This document shows positions 25,418 through 34,556 of a stretch of 64,000 bases of DNA, one piece after another. The notes beneath the pieces are model-generated. The model did not search any database, was not told the DNA's origin, and saw only the letters and a list, made by a program, of their open reading frames with translations. How positions within the stretch are numbered: the first letter of the stretch is position 1; each line of letters starts with the position of its first letter. The DNA comes from CAWEPK01 sp963835595 (GTDB lineage Bacteria > Desulfobacterota > Syntrophorhabdia > Syntrophorhabdales > WCHB1-27): positions 2,108,001 to 2,172,000 of the forward strand of contig CAWIGL010000002.1 in assembly GCA_963835595.1 (NCBI GenBank). Reading direction: 5' to 3'. The translations under genes and the position numbers were made by a program.

Positions 25418-27793
25418 CTATGTCCGGTTTTTCAGTATCGCCTCCCTTATGAGCGACTTCGCGATCTCGACCTTGTATCCGTTCATATCAAGGGGGCGTG
25501 CGCCCGCGAGGGCGGCATCCGCAGCCTGCGCCGCGACCTGCCCGTCGATCTTCCGCCCCTTGAGCGCATTTTCAGCGGCCGTCGCCCGGATGGGGGTAGG
25601 GCCGAGGGCGCCGAGGACGATGCGGGCGTCCCTGCACGCGCCGTCTTCTGCGTCGATGAGCACCCCTACGCTTACGAGGGCGAAATCGACAGGCGCCTCG
25701 GAGCGTGAACTTGGTGTAGCTCTGGCGCGCATGGGCAGGCGGCTTCGGGACGACGTATCTCCGTTATCAGCTCGTCGGGCGCAAGGACGGTGGAGGATGT
25801 CGTGGTGGCGGTGAAGAAGGTTTGCGCGTCGACGGTCCTCTGGGTCGTCACGACCCGCGCGTCCAGCGCAGTCAGGGCGATTCCAATATCGGAAGGGTTC
25901 ACCGCGATGCACCCGCAATCGAAGCACCTGGCCGCCTCTTTTTCGATGGCCTCTGCGGTTGCGCCGGGCGTCTCCTCTGCGCCCATGTTCGTGACCCGTT
26001 CTGCCGCCGCCATTTCGGGGATGTGCAGGCGGGGCGTTGCTTCAAAGGCAGGGTAGGCCGGACGGACCGGCGGCTTTGCAGCCGGCGCGGCCTCTTCCCC
26101 TCTAAGCGATGCGTCGATGCGGGCCGCCGCCTCTTTGCCTGCGGCCAGCGCCTCGACTACCGTCGAGGGACCTGTCACGAAGTCGCCGCCTGCGAAGACG
26201 TTATTTCCGAGCAGGCGCGCCCGGCCGCCGCCTTTTTGGCGCGCCTTCGTTCCCATGCCTGCCGGAAGGATCGCGAAATCGTCCGGTTCTTCCCCGATGG
26301 CCTTTATCACCGCGTCGAAGGTCAGGGTGAAGCTCCGAGCCGGGCATTTCCACGGGACTGCGCCGGCCGGAGGCGTCGGCCGCCCCGAGGCTTATGCTCG
26401 GCTGCACGTGAGCCTTATCGCGCCGCCTTGCCTCGACGCTTCCTTTGGCAGCGTCAGGAACTTGAAGGTCACGCCCTCTTCTAGCCGCCTTCTCCACGTC
26501 GTCCTTCAAGGCAGGCATCTCCGCCCGGCTGCGCCGGTAGAGGACACCGGTTTGGCGCCGAGCCGGCCGAGCGTCCTGGCCACGTCGATTGCCACGTTGC
26601 CGCCGCCGATGACCGCTACGTTCTTGCCGGGCAGGTCCTGTCGCCCGCGTTCACTGCGTTTCAGAAAGTCAAGGCCCGAAAGGACGAGGCCTTCGCCTTT
26701 CATCCCATGCGGCCGCTCCTTCCACGCGCCGCATGCGAGGAGGACCGCGCTCGAACCGGCCGGCAAGGCCGGCAACCGTCATCCCCTCGCCTGCGGCGCC
26801 GCCCTCTGAAGTCGATGCCCATGCACTCGAGCGCGGCTGACCTGCCTTTTCACGACGTCCTTCGGCAAGCGGAAGGGCGGTATGGCGTAAAGGAGCATAC
26901 CCGCCTGCCTCCGGCAGTCTCTCGAAGACCGTGACCCCGTGGCCCGACCGCCTCAGGTAATAGGCGGCGGCAAGCCCGGCAGGCCCTGAGCCGACGACGG
27001 CGACGGCCTTGCCCGATTCAGCCTGTCGGGCGGCGCATAGACCTCGGCCTGCGTGCTCAAGCATATAGTCGCCCAGGACGCGCTCGACGCACCGTATCGC
27101 CACCGGCTCGTCGAAGGCCGCCCCGGCTTGCACTCCGGCTCGCAGAACGTGGGGCATACCCGGCCCGTGATGGCGGGCAAGGGGTTGTAATCGAGCACGA
27201 CCCGGGCCGCTTCCGTCGAAGCTGCCGCTCCTGACGAGACCCAGGTACGACGGTATGGCGGTCGAGGCGGGGCAGTTGGACGGCGCAGGGGTAGGAGGCC
27301 AGCGGTGCGCCGCCGAAGACGGAATGATACCGGTTGTCGCCCGGACAGGGCGTTGCAGATCTGGCCCCCTTTGCGCAGGCACGTGATCGGCCCGCCCAGG
27401 TGGAACGGATACCTGTAGTACCAGCAGCGCACGTCCTGGGCGATGTTGCCCCCTATGGTGCACATGTTCCGGACTGGGGCGTGGCCACGGACCGGGCGCA
27501 TCGCGCGAGCAGCCTTGTAGTCCTTCTTCACGACGGGCGGACGCGGCGATCTCGCGCAAGCTGTCGTCAGCGGCGCCTATCCTTAAGGCCCTCGTTCTCC
27601 TGCCTGATGTAGTCAAGCCCATCGATGCCTTCAATTGATGATCGCCTCCGGGTAGTCGGGCAGGACCTCGCCCTTGAGCTGCGCCAGCAGGTCCGTGCCC
27701 CCTGCGTTGAGCTTTGCCTTTCCCCTGTGTTTCTTCAGGAGGTCGAGGGCCTCCTCTGATCGATCGCGCGTTGTAGTGCGTGAAGGTTTTCAT
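25418..27793 (-). CDS. Molybdenum hydroxylase FAD subunit with inserted GltD-type NAD(P)H oxidoreductase domain (many frame breaks)
   Basis: Assembled across frames this is one polypeptide of roughly 790 residues. It opens as a CoxM-type FAD subunit (MKTFTHYNARS, LNAGGTDLLAQLKGE, APVRNMCTIGGNIAQDVRC, CLRKGGQICNALSG). It then switches to a glutamate-synthase small-subunit-like domain with its own Fe-S cysteines (CPASTAIPSYLGLVRSGSFD, NPLPAITGRVCPTFCEPEC) and two nucleotide sites (VAVVGSGPAGLAAAYYLRR, VAVIGGGNVAIDVARTLGR). Finally it returns to CoxM sequence (CIAVNPSDIGIALTALDARV, LAPDELITEIRR, DFALVSVGVLID). The inserted domain should move electrons from the Mo/FAD enzyme to NAD(P) or ferredoxin. 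Its ATG overlaps the end of the large-subunit gene. Breaks are dense but all three parts stay recognisable. Confidence 0.75.
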
Positions 27794-30091
27794 CGCGCAC
27801 CCCCCTTCTGCTATCCTGCGTCTTGCCCAGCGCCTTGAGCACCTTGTCGGGCGTCACGGGGTACTCGTGGAGCCATGTCCCGTATGGCGTTCGAGACGGC
27901 CATGAGGACCGCGGAAGGGCCCGGGGAGGTCGCGATCTCCCCGACCCCGACGGCGTCGAAGCGATGGCTCGGGAAAGGCGTCTCCAGGACGACGTTCTCG
28001 ATTGGCGGCAGCTCGGCGAAGGTGCGCCACTTGTAGTCGATCATGTTGGCGTTGAGGATGTGGCCCGTCCGCCGGTCGAGGACCGTCTCCTCGAAGATCG
28101 CGCTGTCGATGCCCGCCGTAGCCGAGGCACCCGTTCAGCTGGCCCTCGCAGGCCCAGGGGGTCGATGAGCTGCCCGACGTCCGTCGCGTTGACGACGCTG
28201 ACGAGGGTCACCTGCCCGTCTCCGTATCGACCTCGACCTCGACGAAGGTCATCATGCAGTTTGTGAGGGTGTAGTCGGGCTCGAAGCGTCCGTACCCCGT
28301 GATGGTCCTGTCGACGCCCATCGCCTTCCAGGGCAGCTTTCTTATCGGGGCGTCTCTTCGTGGAAGACCATGCCGTCAACCGTCTCGAGGTCCCCGGGCG
28401 TCTGCGTCGAGGATGGGGGCAAAAAGCTCGAAGGAGCTTTTTCCTCGCGTCCTCCGCCGCCCTGATGACTGCGCTGCCGATGGCGTAGGTCCCCCGCGAC
28501 CCGGCAGGTCCGAACTCGTAGGGGGTGTAGAGCGAATCGGCGGGCGCTACGGAGACCTTTTCGAGCGGTATCTGGAGCACCTCGGCGACCATCTTTGCGA
28601 AGTTGCTCCTCTGGCCCGTCCCGTGCTCGGTAACGCAGGAGAAGAGCACCGCCGTCCCGTTCGGGCTGGAGGCGCACGTACGCCTCGGAGGCGTCCTCAC
28701 CGATGTCGGCGTTGCCGTGGACGCCTACGCCGACGCCCCTTCTCTTCGAGCCGCTTGTCGGCCGTCGGCTTGAGCCAGCCCTTCCACTTCTCCTTCCAGC
28801 CGAAGGCCCGCGCCCCCTTGTCCATGGCGGGGGCGTAATCGACGCCCCTGTAGGTGTACCAGATGCCGTCCCGCCAGAAATAGCCGTCACCGGGCTTGAC
28901 GAAGATTCTTCTTCAGGAACTCGAAGGGGTCGATGTCGAGCTTTTCCATGGCGAGGCTCAAAAGGGGTATGAGGATGCACTTCAGCTCCTGCCCGCCGAA
29001 GCCCCTGACGATGCCCGAGGCGTTCCGGTTCGTGCAGACGATGACGGTTCGGAGGTCCCAGTTGGGGCACTGCACCATGATCTGCGTCTCGCCGCAGCCG
29101 ACCGCCACCTGCGACTGGGTCGTTTGCGAATAGTAGCCCGTATCGATGAGCCAGTTGCCCTGCCACCGCCGTGACCGTGCCGTCCTTCTTCATGCCTACC
29201 CTGGCCTACATGCGCGAGGCGGGGCGCAGGACGAAGGCGGCGAGGTGCTCTTCTTTGGTGAATACGAGCTTTACGGGCTTGCCCGTCGCCCTGGAGAGGA
29301 GCACGGCGTAGGTACTGCACCTGCCAGGACATGAACTTGGAGCCGAAGCTGCCGCCGCAGGGGCCGCCGATGGTCCGCACCTCGACCTTCCTGTCCATCA
29401 CGTGATGGAGGGTGATCTTGTCCATGTAGGAGGCCTGGTTCGGTGACCCAGAGTGTCAGCTTGTCCGGCTCCTCCCACAGGGCGATGGCGCCGGGGGGCT
29501 CCGGCGGCAGGGGGTTGGGCATGTTCTCGTAGCCGAAGGTCCCTTCCGTGATGACGTCGGCCTCGGCGAACCCCTTCTGCACGTCGCCCATGACGACTTC
29601 TTTGAGGGTCTTCGGGCCGAAGAAGGGCATGCCTGGGGTGACTACGTTTCCGGGGAATTCCTCGTACAACTGGGGCGCCCCGGGCTTCAGCGCCTCTTCC
29701 GGGTCGAAGACGGCCGGCAGTACCTCGTACTCCACGTCTATCAGATGCAGCGCCTCCTTGCGCGTCTGTTCCGTCGTCTGCCGCGACGAGGGCGACCGCG
29801 TCGCCGACGTAGCGGACCTTCCTGTCGAGGATGCGCGTGAAGCGGGGCGTGCCGCCCTTCCAGTCGGGCACGTCCTTCCACGAGAGCACCGCCTCGACGC
29901 CGGGAAGGGCCTCGGCCCTTCTTTTATCGACGTTCTTGACGACGGCATGGGCGTGGGGACTGCGCAGCACCTTCCCGTAGAGCATGCCCCGACATCTTGA
30001 TATCGTTCAGGTACCGGCTGCCCCCCGTGACGATGTCGGCCGCGTCATGCCGCGGCGTGGCCTTGCCTATGAAACGGTATTTGCCTTCCAT
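27784..30091 (-). CDS. Molybdenum hydroxylase large subunit, second cluster (many frame breaks)
   Basis: About 765 residues, recoverable only in pieces. Start MEGKYRFIGKATPRHDAADI with an AAGGCGAGG ribosome site; then MLYGKVLRSPHAHAVVKNVD, VRYVGDAVALVAAD, VRTIGGPCGGSFGSKFMSWQ (GGGFG equivalent), ASGIVRGFGGQELK (RGFG loop), TEHGTGQRSNFAKMVAEVLQ (Mo-cofactor loop) and DAVGVGEIATSPGP, which carries the expected catalytic Glu. All key positions of an active enzyme are present, so the breaks are likelier to be sequence artefacts than decay. The stop lies near 27784, where a run of six G makes the frame uncertain. The substrate is unknown. Confidence 0.75.
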
Positions 30092-30096
30092 CGCCG

Positions 30097-30639
30097 TCAC
30101 CTCGCCTTTTCCGATACAGCCATGACGGCCCTGATTACGTGGTAGTGGCTGATGCATCGGCAGAAGTTGCCCGAAAGGGCCTCTTTCACCTCAGCTTCCG
30201 TCGGCGCTGGGTTTTCGTCGAGCAGGGCCTTGGCGCTCATGATGATGCCGGGCGTGCAGAACCCGCACTGGAAGGCCGTGTGGTCGATGAACGACTGCTG
30301 GAGGGGGTCGAGGCCGCCCTGTCTTTGGCGTCGCCCAGGCCCTCGATGGTCGTGATCTGCTTCCCGTCGCACTCGGCAGTCAGCATCATGCACGAGAGGA
30401 CGGCCTTCCCATCCATGAGAACCGTGCAGCAGCCGCAGGCCCCGTTGTCGCAGGAAACCTTCGTCCCTGTGAGGCCCAGGGTCTTCCCGGAGCGTATGGG
30501 CGAGCGTGTGGGCAGGATCGACCTGGCCCGGCCCATCCCCTACCGTAAGGCGGTACATCCGGCCGTTTACCGTAATGCTTACGCGGCCCGCCTTTGCAGG
30601 CCGGCCGTTGCCCTTTCGTTTTGCGGTCTTTATCGCCAT
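30097..30639 (-). CDS. Molybdenum hydroxylase 2Fe-2S subunit, second cluster (frame breaks)
   Basis: Roughly 179 residues. A basic extension (MAIKTAKRKGNGRPAKAGR) precedes the usual start VSITVNGRMYRLTV. Cluster I ligands are in VSCDNGACGCCTVLMDG; cluster II in FQCGFCTPG and NFCRCISHYHV. Breaks include two doubled third bases at 30316-30317 and 30320-30321, and one in a CCC run near 30490. The ribosome site is AAGGAGAGG. It is the first gene of the minus-strand catabolic operon (2Fe-2S, Mo, FAD/GltD, ligase), just downstream of the IclR regulator. Confidence 0.82.
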   Translation of the reverse strand: MAIKTAKRKGNGRPAKAGRVSITVNGRMYRLTVGDGPGQVDPAHTLAHTLREDPGPHRDEGFLRQRGLRLLHGSHGWEGRPLVHDADCRVRREADHDHRGPGRRQRQGGLDPLQQSFIDHTAFQCGFCTPGIIMSAKALLDENPAPTEAEVKEALSGNFCRCISHYHVIRAVMAVSEKAR

Positions 30640-30663
30640 GCCTTTGCCTCTCCTTGGTCTTAT

Positions 30664-30671
30664 CTATATAG
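30664..30671. promoter_or_regulatory. Possible IclR half-operator before the hydroxylase operon
   Basis: The 8-bp palindrome CTATATAG lies in the 49-nt gap between iclR and the first hydroxylase gene. The same CTATAT/ATATAG elements form the palindrome at the iclR start (31501-31514). Shared sequence is short, so this is only a hint. Confidence 0.3.
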
Positions 30672-30688
30672 GGAAGGACGCCCTGGTG

Positions 30689-31502
30689 TCAGCGGCCTTC
30701 CATGTCTGCCCCCAGCTCCCGCGAGAGCGCCCTTGCCGCCTCCGCTACTGACGGGGCCAGCCTGGCTACCCGCTCCGGGGAGAATAGCACGAATATCTCT
30801 ATGAACCCGACAGGCGCGCCGCGCGGGCCGAATACCGGGGAAGCGACCACGTGCAGGCCGGGGTTAAGGTCGCCGGGGTCGATAGCGAAACCGTCCCTGC
30901 GGCATTCCTCAAGCTCTTTATGAAGACGCTCCATTCGGGCCTTGCCGCTCTTGTTATGGAAATAAAGGGCCTTTTCCCGTAGGAGGCCGGCCCTCTCCGC
31001 GTCGGACATGAAAGCGGCTATCGCCTTGCCGTGAGCGCCGTAAGCGAGGGGCAGGCGGTGGCCGATGCGCATCGTCACGCTGAAATCGTCCTCCGCCTCG
31101 TGCTTGGCGGCCACGAAGACGTGGGCGCCGTCGATCAGTCCGAGGACGGCGGTGCAGCCCGTCTTTGCCGCAAGGCCGCGCAGGACAGGCGCCGCAAGGC
31201 GGGCAGGGGCTCAAAAGGTCGAGAACCCTGCGGGAGAGGAAGACGAGGCCCGGGCCGAGCATATAGCCCTTGCCGTCGCTGTTCTTCCGCACGAGGCCCG
31301 ATCCCCTGAGCGTCTCAAGTATCGAAAAGGCCTTGCTTTTGTGGATGCCGACCTTCGTGTGGATGTCGGTCAGGCTCATATAGGTGGAACGGGCGTCGGC
31401 GAGGCAGAAGAGGACGCGCGCTGCCTGCTCGACGGCAGGGGACAAAGGGCGGCCCTTTGCGGCCTTCCGTCTCTCGGAAGAAATAGAACCTCGGTCCGCC
31501 AT
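30689..31502 (-). CDS. IclR-family regulator of the second hydroxylase cluster (one frame break)
   Basis: About 271 residues. The N-terminal winged helix is clear (SLTDIHTKVGIHKSKAFSIL, ETLRGSGLVRKN, KGYMLGPGLVFLSRRVLDLL). After one break near 31210, in a CCCC run, the effector domain continues as LAAKTGCTAVLGLIDG, HVFVAAKHEAEDD, RIGHRLPLAYGAHGKAIAAF and ends with ASPVFGPRGAPVGFIEIF. Position and orientation suggest it controls the downstream hydroxylase and ligase genes, probably in response to the aromatic substrate. A perfect palindrome abuts its start codon, consistent with autoregulation. Confidence 0.85.
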
Positions 31503-31514
31503 ATAGAACTATAT
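31501..31514. promoter_or_regulatory. Palindrome at the iclR start, candidate operator
   Basis: ATATAG and CTATAT arms flank a 2-bp AA centre. The palindrome overlaps the first two bases of the iclR start codon and its AT-rich promoter region in otherwise GC-rich DNA. Confidence 0.45.
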
Positions 31515-31628
31515 ATCGGCTGCGACTGTGGCGTCAAGAAAAAACTGCCGGTCAGACCCGCCTTTTGCGGAAAGCGGCGCCGGGGTGATAGAATGAAGAT
31601 CGATCATAAACCATCACGGAGGCAAATA

Positions 31629-32198
31629 ATGAAAGTCGTAGCGTTCAACGGAAGCCCCAGGAAGGACGGCAACACGACGATCCTGCTCGGCCGGCTGCTG
31701 AAAGCAGTCGAGGAGGAGGGTATCGAGACGGAGCTTGTGCAGCTTTCGGAAAAGCCGATCCACGGGTGCATCGCCTGCTACAGGTGCTTCGAGAACCTGG
31801 ACGGGCGGTGCGCTGTAAAAAACGACGCGGTCAACGAGTACATCGAGAAGATCGTGGGCGCGCAAGGGGTCGTCCTCGGCTCCCCCGTCTACTTCCAGGA
31901 CGTGACTGCCGAGATGAAGGCGTTTATCGACCGCGTCGGCTTCGTCGGCGTTGCCAACGGAAGGAAGCTGTACAGGGACAAGGTCGGCGCGTCGCTCGCC
32001 TGTTTCAGGCGCTCCGGGTCGATGCATACCGTCGAGACGATGAACCACCTTTTTCTGAGCAATGACTTCGTAATCGCGGGTCGCGTCTTCGGCGTGGGTA
32101 GGGATAAGGGGGATGTCGAAAAGGACGCAGAAGGCATGGAGACCGCGACCGCCCTCGGGCAGAGGATGGCCTGGATCATGAAGCGGCTGCACGGCTAG
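31629..32198 (+). CDS. Flavodoxin-like NADPH-dependent FMN reductase/iron-sulfur flavoprotein
   Basis: A 189-residue protein starting at the ATG 31629 with GGAGG seven nt upstream; an earlier in-frame ATG (31593) lacks a ribosome site. The FMN phosphate loop is FNGSPRKDGNTT; the CIACYRCFENLDGRC cysteine group is the compact motif of iron-sulfur flavoproteins, although the family also has members without a cluster; GSPVYFQDVTAEMKAFIDR binds flavin. A redox role is likely, partner unknown. It diverges from iclR, with about 110 nt between them. Confidence 0.8.
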   Translation: MKVVAFNGSPRKDGNTTILLGRLLKAVEEEGIETELVQLSEKPIHGCIACYRCFENLDGRCAVKNDAVNEYIEKIVGAQGVVLGSPVYFQDVTAEMKAFIDRVGFVGVANGRKLYRDKVGASLACFRRSGSMHTVETMNHLFLSNDFVIAGRVFGVGRDKGDVEKDAEGMETATALGQRMAWIMKRLHG

Positions 32199-32249
32199 GG
32201 GCCGTGAAGGGTGGGGGCAGGCCGGGGGCGGAGGGATCGGAATGAAAAA

Positions 32250-32289
32250 AATATAAAAAAAGGCCCCTCTCATTATCGAAGGGGCCTTT
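32250..32289 (-). terminator. Intrinsic terminator of the acd-biotin carrier unit
   Basis: On the minus strand AAAGGCCCCT (32280-32289) pairs exactly with AGGGGCCTTT (32259-32268) around an 11-nt loop, followed by an uninterrupted T-run and a further AT-rich tail. It may also work weakly for the flavoprotein gene on the plus strand, where only three T follow. Confidence 0.88.
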
Positions 32290-32347
32290 CGGTTATCCCG
32301 CCCGGCGTCTTATCGGCGCACGCCGCCTGAATGAGGGCGCGCCACGA

Positions 32348-32563
32348 TTATTCTATTATGGCGAGGACCGTATCGGCGTCCACTTCCTGTCCGGGCGCCA
32401 CGCATATCTCCTTAATCACGCCGGCCGTCGGGGCTACGATCGGCATCTCCATCTTCATGGCCTCAAGTGTCGCTATCTGATCGTCCTCGACTACCTTGTC
32501 GCCCACTTTGCATTGCAGGCTCACTATTTTTCCTACCATCGGGACAGTTACTTCCGTAGCCAT
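32348..32563 (-). CDS. Biotin carrier (biotinyl-domain) protein
   Basis: A 71-residue free-standing biotinyl domain. The biotin attachment site is Lys37 in EAMKMEM, with flanking PMVGKIVSLQCKVGDKV and APTAGVIKEICVAPGQEVD, as in carboxylase and decarboxylase carriers. It follows the acyl-CoA dehydrogenase by 10 nt. No carboxyltransferase, biotin carboxylase or membrane decarboxylase subunit is in the window, so its enzyme partner must be elsewhere. Confidence 0.92.
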   Translation of the reverse strand: MATEVTVPMVGKIVSLQCKVGDKVVEDDQIATLEAMKMEMPIVAPTAGVIKEICVAPGQEVDADTVLAIIE

Positions 32564-32573
32564 CTTTTCCTCC

Positions 32574-33731
32574 TTAGCTTTTTCTGTATCCCAAAGCGAA
32601 TTGGGCGATGATCATCTTCTGGACGTTCGATGTTCCTTCGACGATCTGGTAGGACTTTGCGTCCCTGAGGAACCTTTCGACCGGGTACTCGGAGGAGAAC
32701 CCGTAGGAGCCGAATATCTTGACCGCTTCGGAGGCGCAGAAGTTGGCCGATTCCGCCGCGTAGTACTTTGCCATCGATGTCTCCAGCGTGTTGTTCATCC
32801 CCTGGTCCTTCTGCCAGGCCGCCTTCAGCACGAGGAGCTTCGCCGCCTCATGCTCGACGTACATCCTGGCGATCTGTTCCTGGACCATCTGGAACTGGCC
32901 GATGGGCTGGCCGAACTGCTCCCTCTCGTTCGCGTACTTGCAGGCTTCCTCGATGCAGCTCTGGGCGACGCCTATGGCGCGCGCGGCCGAGCTTAGACGC
33001 GTGAAGTTGAGCATCGTCATGCAGATCTGGAACCCCTGGCCGAGCTTGCCGACGAGGGCGGTCTTCGGGATCTTCGCCTCTTCGAAGAAGATCTCCCCGG
33101 TGGGGGCGCAGTGGAGGCCGAGTTTCGTCGTGATCGCCCGCTGGGTGATGCCGGGAGTGTTGAAGTCGATGAAGAAGGCGGACATGCCCTTGTGCTTGGC
33201 GGCCTTGTCGGTCATCGCGTAAACCACGCCGCAGCCGCAGTAAGGGACGCCCGATATCCAGGTCTTGGAGCCATTCAGGACCCAGCCGCCGTCAGCCTCC
33301 GTCGCGGTCGTCCTCATGCTCGCCACGTCCGACCCGGAGTTCGGCTCGGTGATGGCGAAGCAGCCGCCGCTCGTCCCGCCGATGAGGCCCGGAAGGAACT
33401 GCTCCTTCTGCTCTTCATTAGCGAACTTCAAAAGGACGTTCTGCGGACCGTTCATCTGGAGGTTGAAGGGAAGTCCCCACGACGGGCTGACCCTGGCGAA
33501 TTCCGTTGCCATGAGCGTCGCGGCCACGTGGCCCTCTTCCAGCCCGAGTCCGCCGAACTTCTCGGGCGCCAGACAGGCGAACATGCCCTGGGTCCCCATT
33601 TTTTTCAGCAATTCGGGGCGGTACTTGTGCTCCTTCTCATCCTCTTCCATAGTGGGCTTGATATTCTTGACCGCGAAATCATAGGCCATTTTGCGCATTG
33701 ATTCCAGTTCGTCGGACCATTTGAAATCCAT
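32574..33731 (-). CDS. Acyl-CoA dehydrogenase
   Basis: A 385-residue FAD enzyme, intact. N-terminal helices (MAYDFAVKNIKPTMEED), the flavin/substrate region CFAITEPNSGSDVASMRTTA and TWISGVPYCGCGVVYAMTD, and the C-terminal helices with EQFGQPIGQFQMVQEQIARM and FGSYGFSSEYPVERFLRDAK fit short-chain acyl-CoA dehydrogenases. The catalytic base position near the C-terminal QIVEGTSNVQKMII region is conserved in pattern. Pairing with a biotin carrier suggests oxidation of a dicarboxylyl-CoA coupled to decarboxylation or carboxylation, an inference only. Confidence 0.92.
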   Translation of the reverse strand: MDFKWSDELESMRKMAYDFAVKNIKPTMEEDEKEHKYRPELLKKMGTQGMFACLAPEKFGGLGLEEGHVAATLMATEFARVSPSWGLPFNLQMNGPQNVLLKFANEEQKEQFLPGLIGGTSGGCFAITEPNSGSDVASMRTTATEADGGWVLNGSKTWISGVPYCGCGVVYAMTDKAAKHKGMSAFFIDFNTPGITQRAITTKLGLHCAPTGEIFFEEAKIPKTALVGKLGQGFQICMTMLNFTRLSSAARAIGVAQSCIEEACKYANEREQFGQPIGQFQMVQEQIARMYVEHEAAKLLVLKAAWQKDQGMNNTLETSMAKYYAAESANFCASEAVKIFGSYGFSSEYPVERFLRDAKSYQIVEGTSNVQKMIIAQFALGYRKS

Positions 33732-33785
33732 AGATTTTCCCTCTCCTTTGGAGTGAATGTGAATGTGAAATAAAGAGCAAAAGCT

Positions 33786-33814
33786 ATCTTAGCAAACGGC
33801 ATTTTTGATGTCAA
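33786..33814 (-). promoter_or_regulatory. Promoter of the acyl-CoA dehydrogenase unit
   Basis: A near-consensus promoter on the minus strand: TTGACA (33809-33814), 17-bp spacer, TAAGAT (33786-33791), 55 bp before the start codon. Confidence 0.85.
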
Positions 33815-33907
33815 GCTAATTTTCCCGAAAGAAGGGTCCGTTTGTATGCGAAAGACAGGCGGGAAGCGGCCGAAATCGGGGCCGGGAAGCGGCTGCAAAA
33901 GGCCGCC

Positions 33908-33941
33908 TGACCGGTCGTGCTTCGGAAGGCATGACCGGTCA
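33908..33941. repeat. Pair of TGACCGGTC palindromes downstream of the NUDIX gene
   Basis: TGACCGGTC at 33908-33916 and TGACCGGTCA at 33932-33941 are 24 bp apart; each is itself palindromic and together they can form a hairpin. The second overlaps the NUDIX stop codon. There is no T-run, so an operator or processing hairpin is as likely as a terminator. Confidence 0.45.
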
Positions 33942-34457
33942 ATGCCCGCTCCGACGGGCCGCGCCCGAAAGGTAGAGCGCGGCCGCCCGCCTCTGCGACG
34001 GAAAGGCAAGCTCAGGCAGTCTTTCGGGGGCAAAGTAGCCTATGTCGCAGGCATCGTCCCCCGCCGCTTCCGTGCCCCCGACCTTCTCTGCCAGGTAGGT
34101 TGTTACGACGACCTCGCCGTAAGTCCCCGTGGCGTCCGAGCTTACATCGAATAAGCGGACGATCCTGCCTTCTATGCCGGCCTCTTCCTTAAGCTCCCTC
34201 AGGGCTGCGTCCTCGACGCTCTCCCCGCATTCGAGGAAGCCTATCGGGAAGCACCACGTGTCCTTGGCAGGCTCCATGGCCCTCTTGACCAGGAGGAGCT
34301 CGCCTTTCTCGTTCGCAATGATAACGGAGACGACGGGGAGGGGGTTCTCGTAGTATATGTGGCCGCAGGCCGGGCAGACCTGGCGCAACATGCCCTCTAC
34401 CTGCCTCTCTTCGAGCTCGCCCGCGCAGAAGTTGCAGTATTTTTTCTTCTCTTTCAA
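33939..34457 (-). CDS. NUDIX hydrolase with N-terminal zinc ribbon
   Basis: A 172-residue protein. The zinc ribbon is CNFCAGEL and CPACGHIYY (two CxxC), and the Nudix box is GFLECGESVEDAALRELKEE followed by AGI, matching the GX5EX7REUXEEXGU pattern. The arrangement resembles NADH pyrophosphatase-like and ADP-ribose-type NUDIX proteins; the substrate cannot be fixed from sequence. It is a single gene with opposite orientation to the lipoprotein gene. Confidence 0.88.
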   Translation of the reverse strand: MKEKKKYCNFCAGELEERQVEGMLRQVCPACGHIYYENPLPVVSVIIANEKGELLLVKRAMEPAKDTWCFPIGFLECGESVEDAALRELKEEAGIEGRIVRLFDVSSDATGTYGEVVVTTYLAEKVGGTEAAGDDACDIGYFAPERLPELAFPSQRRAAALYLSGAARRSGH

Positions 34458-34556
34458 GCCGCCTTCCTGGCCACAGTAGTATAGACCACGGACGAGCGGA
34501 CGGAAAGGGGTTTTTTAGGAAGCGCACTTAGAAAATCAATCCATCCATCAGTATTC

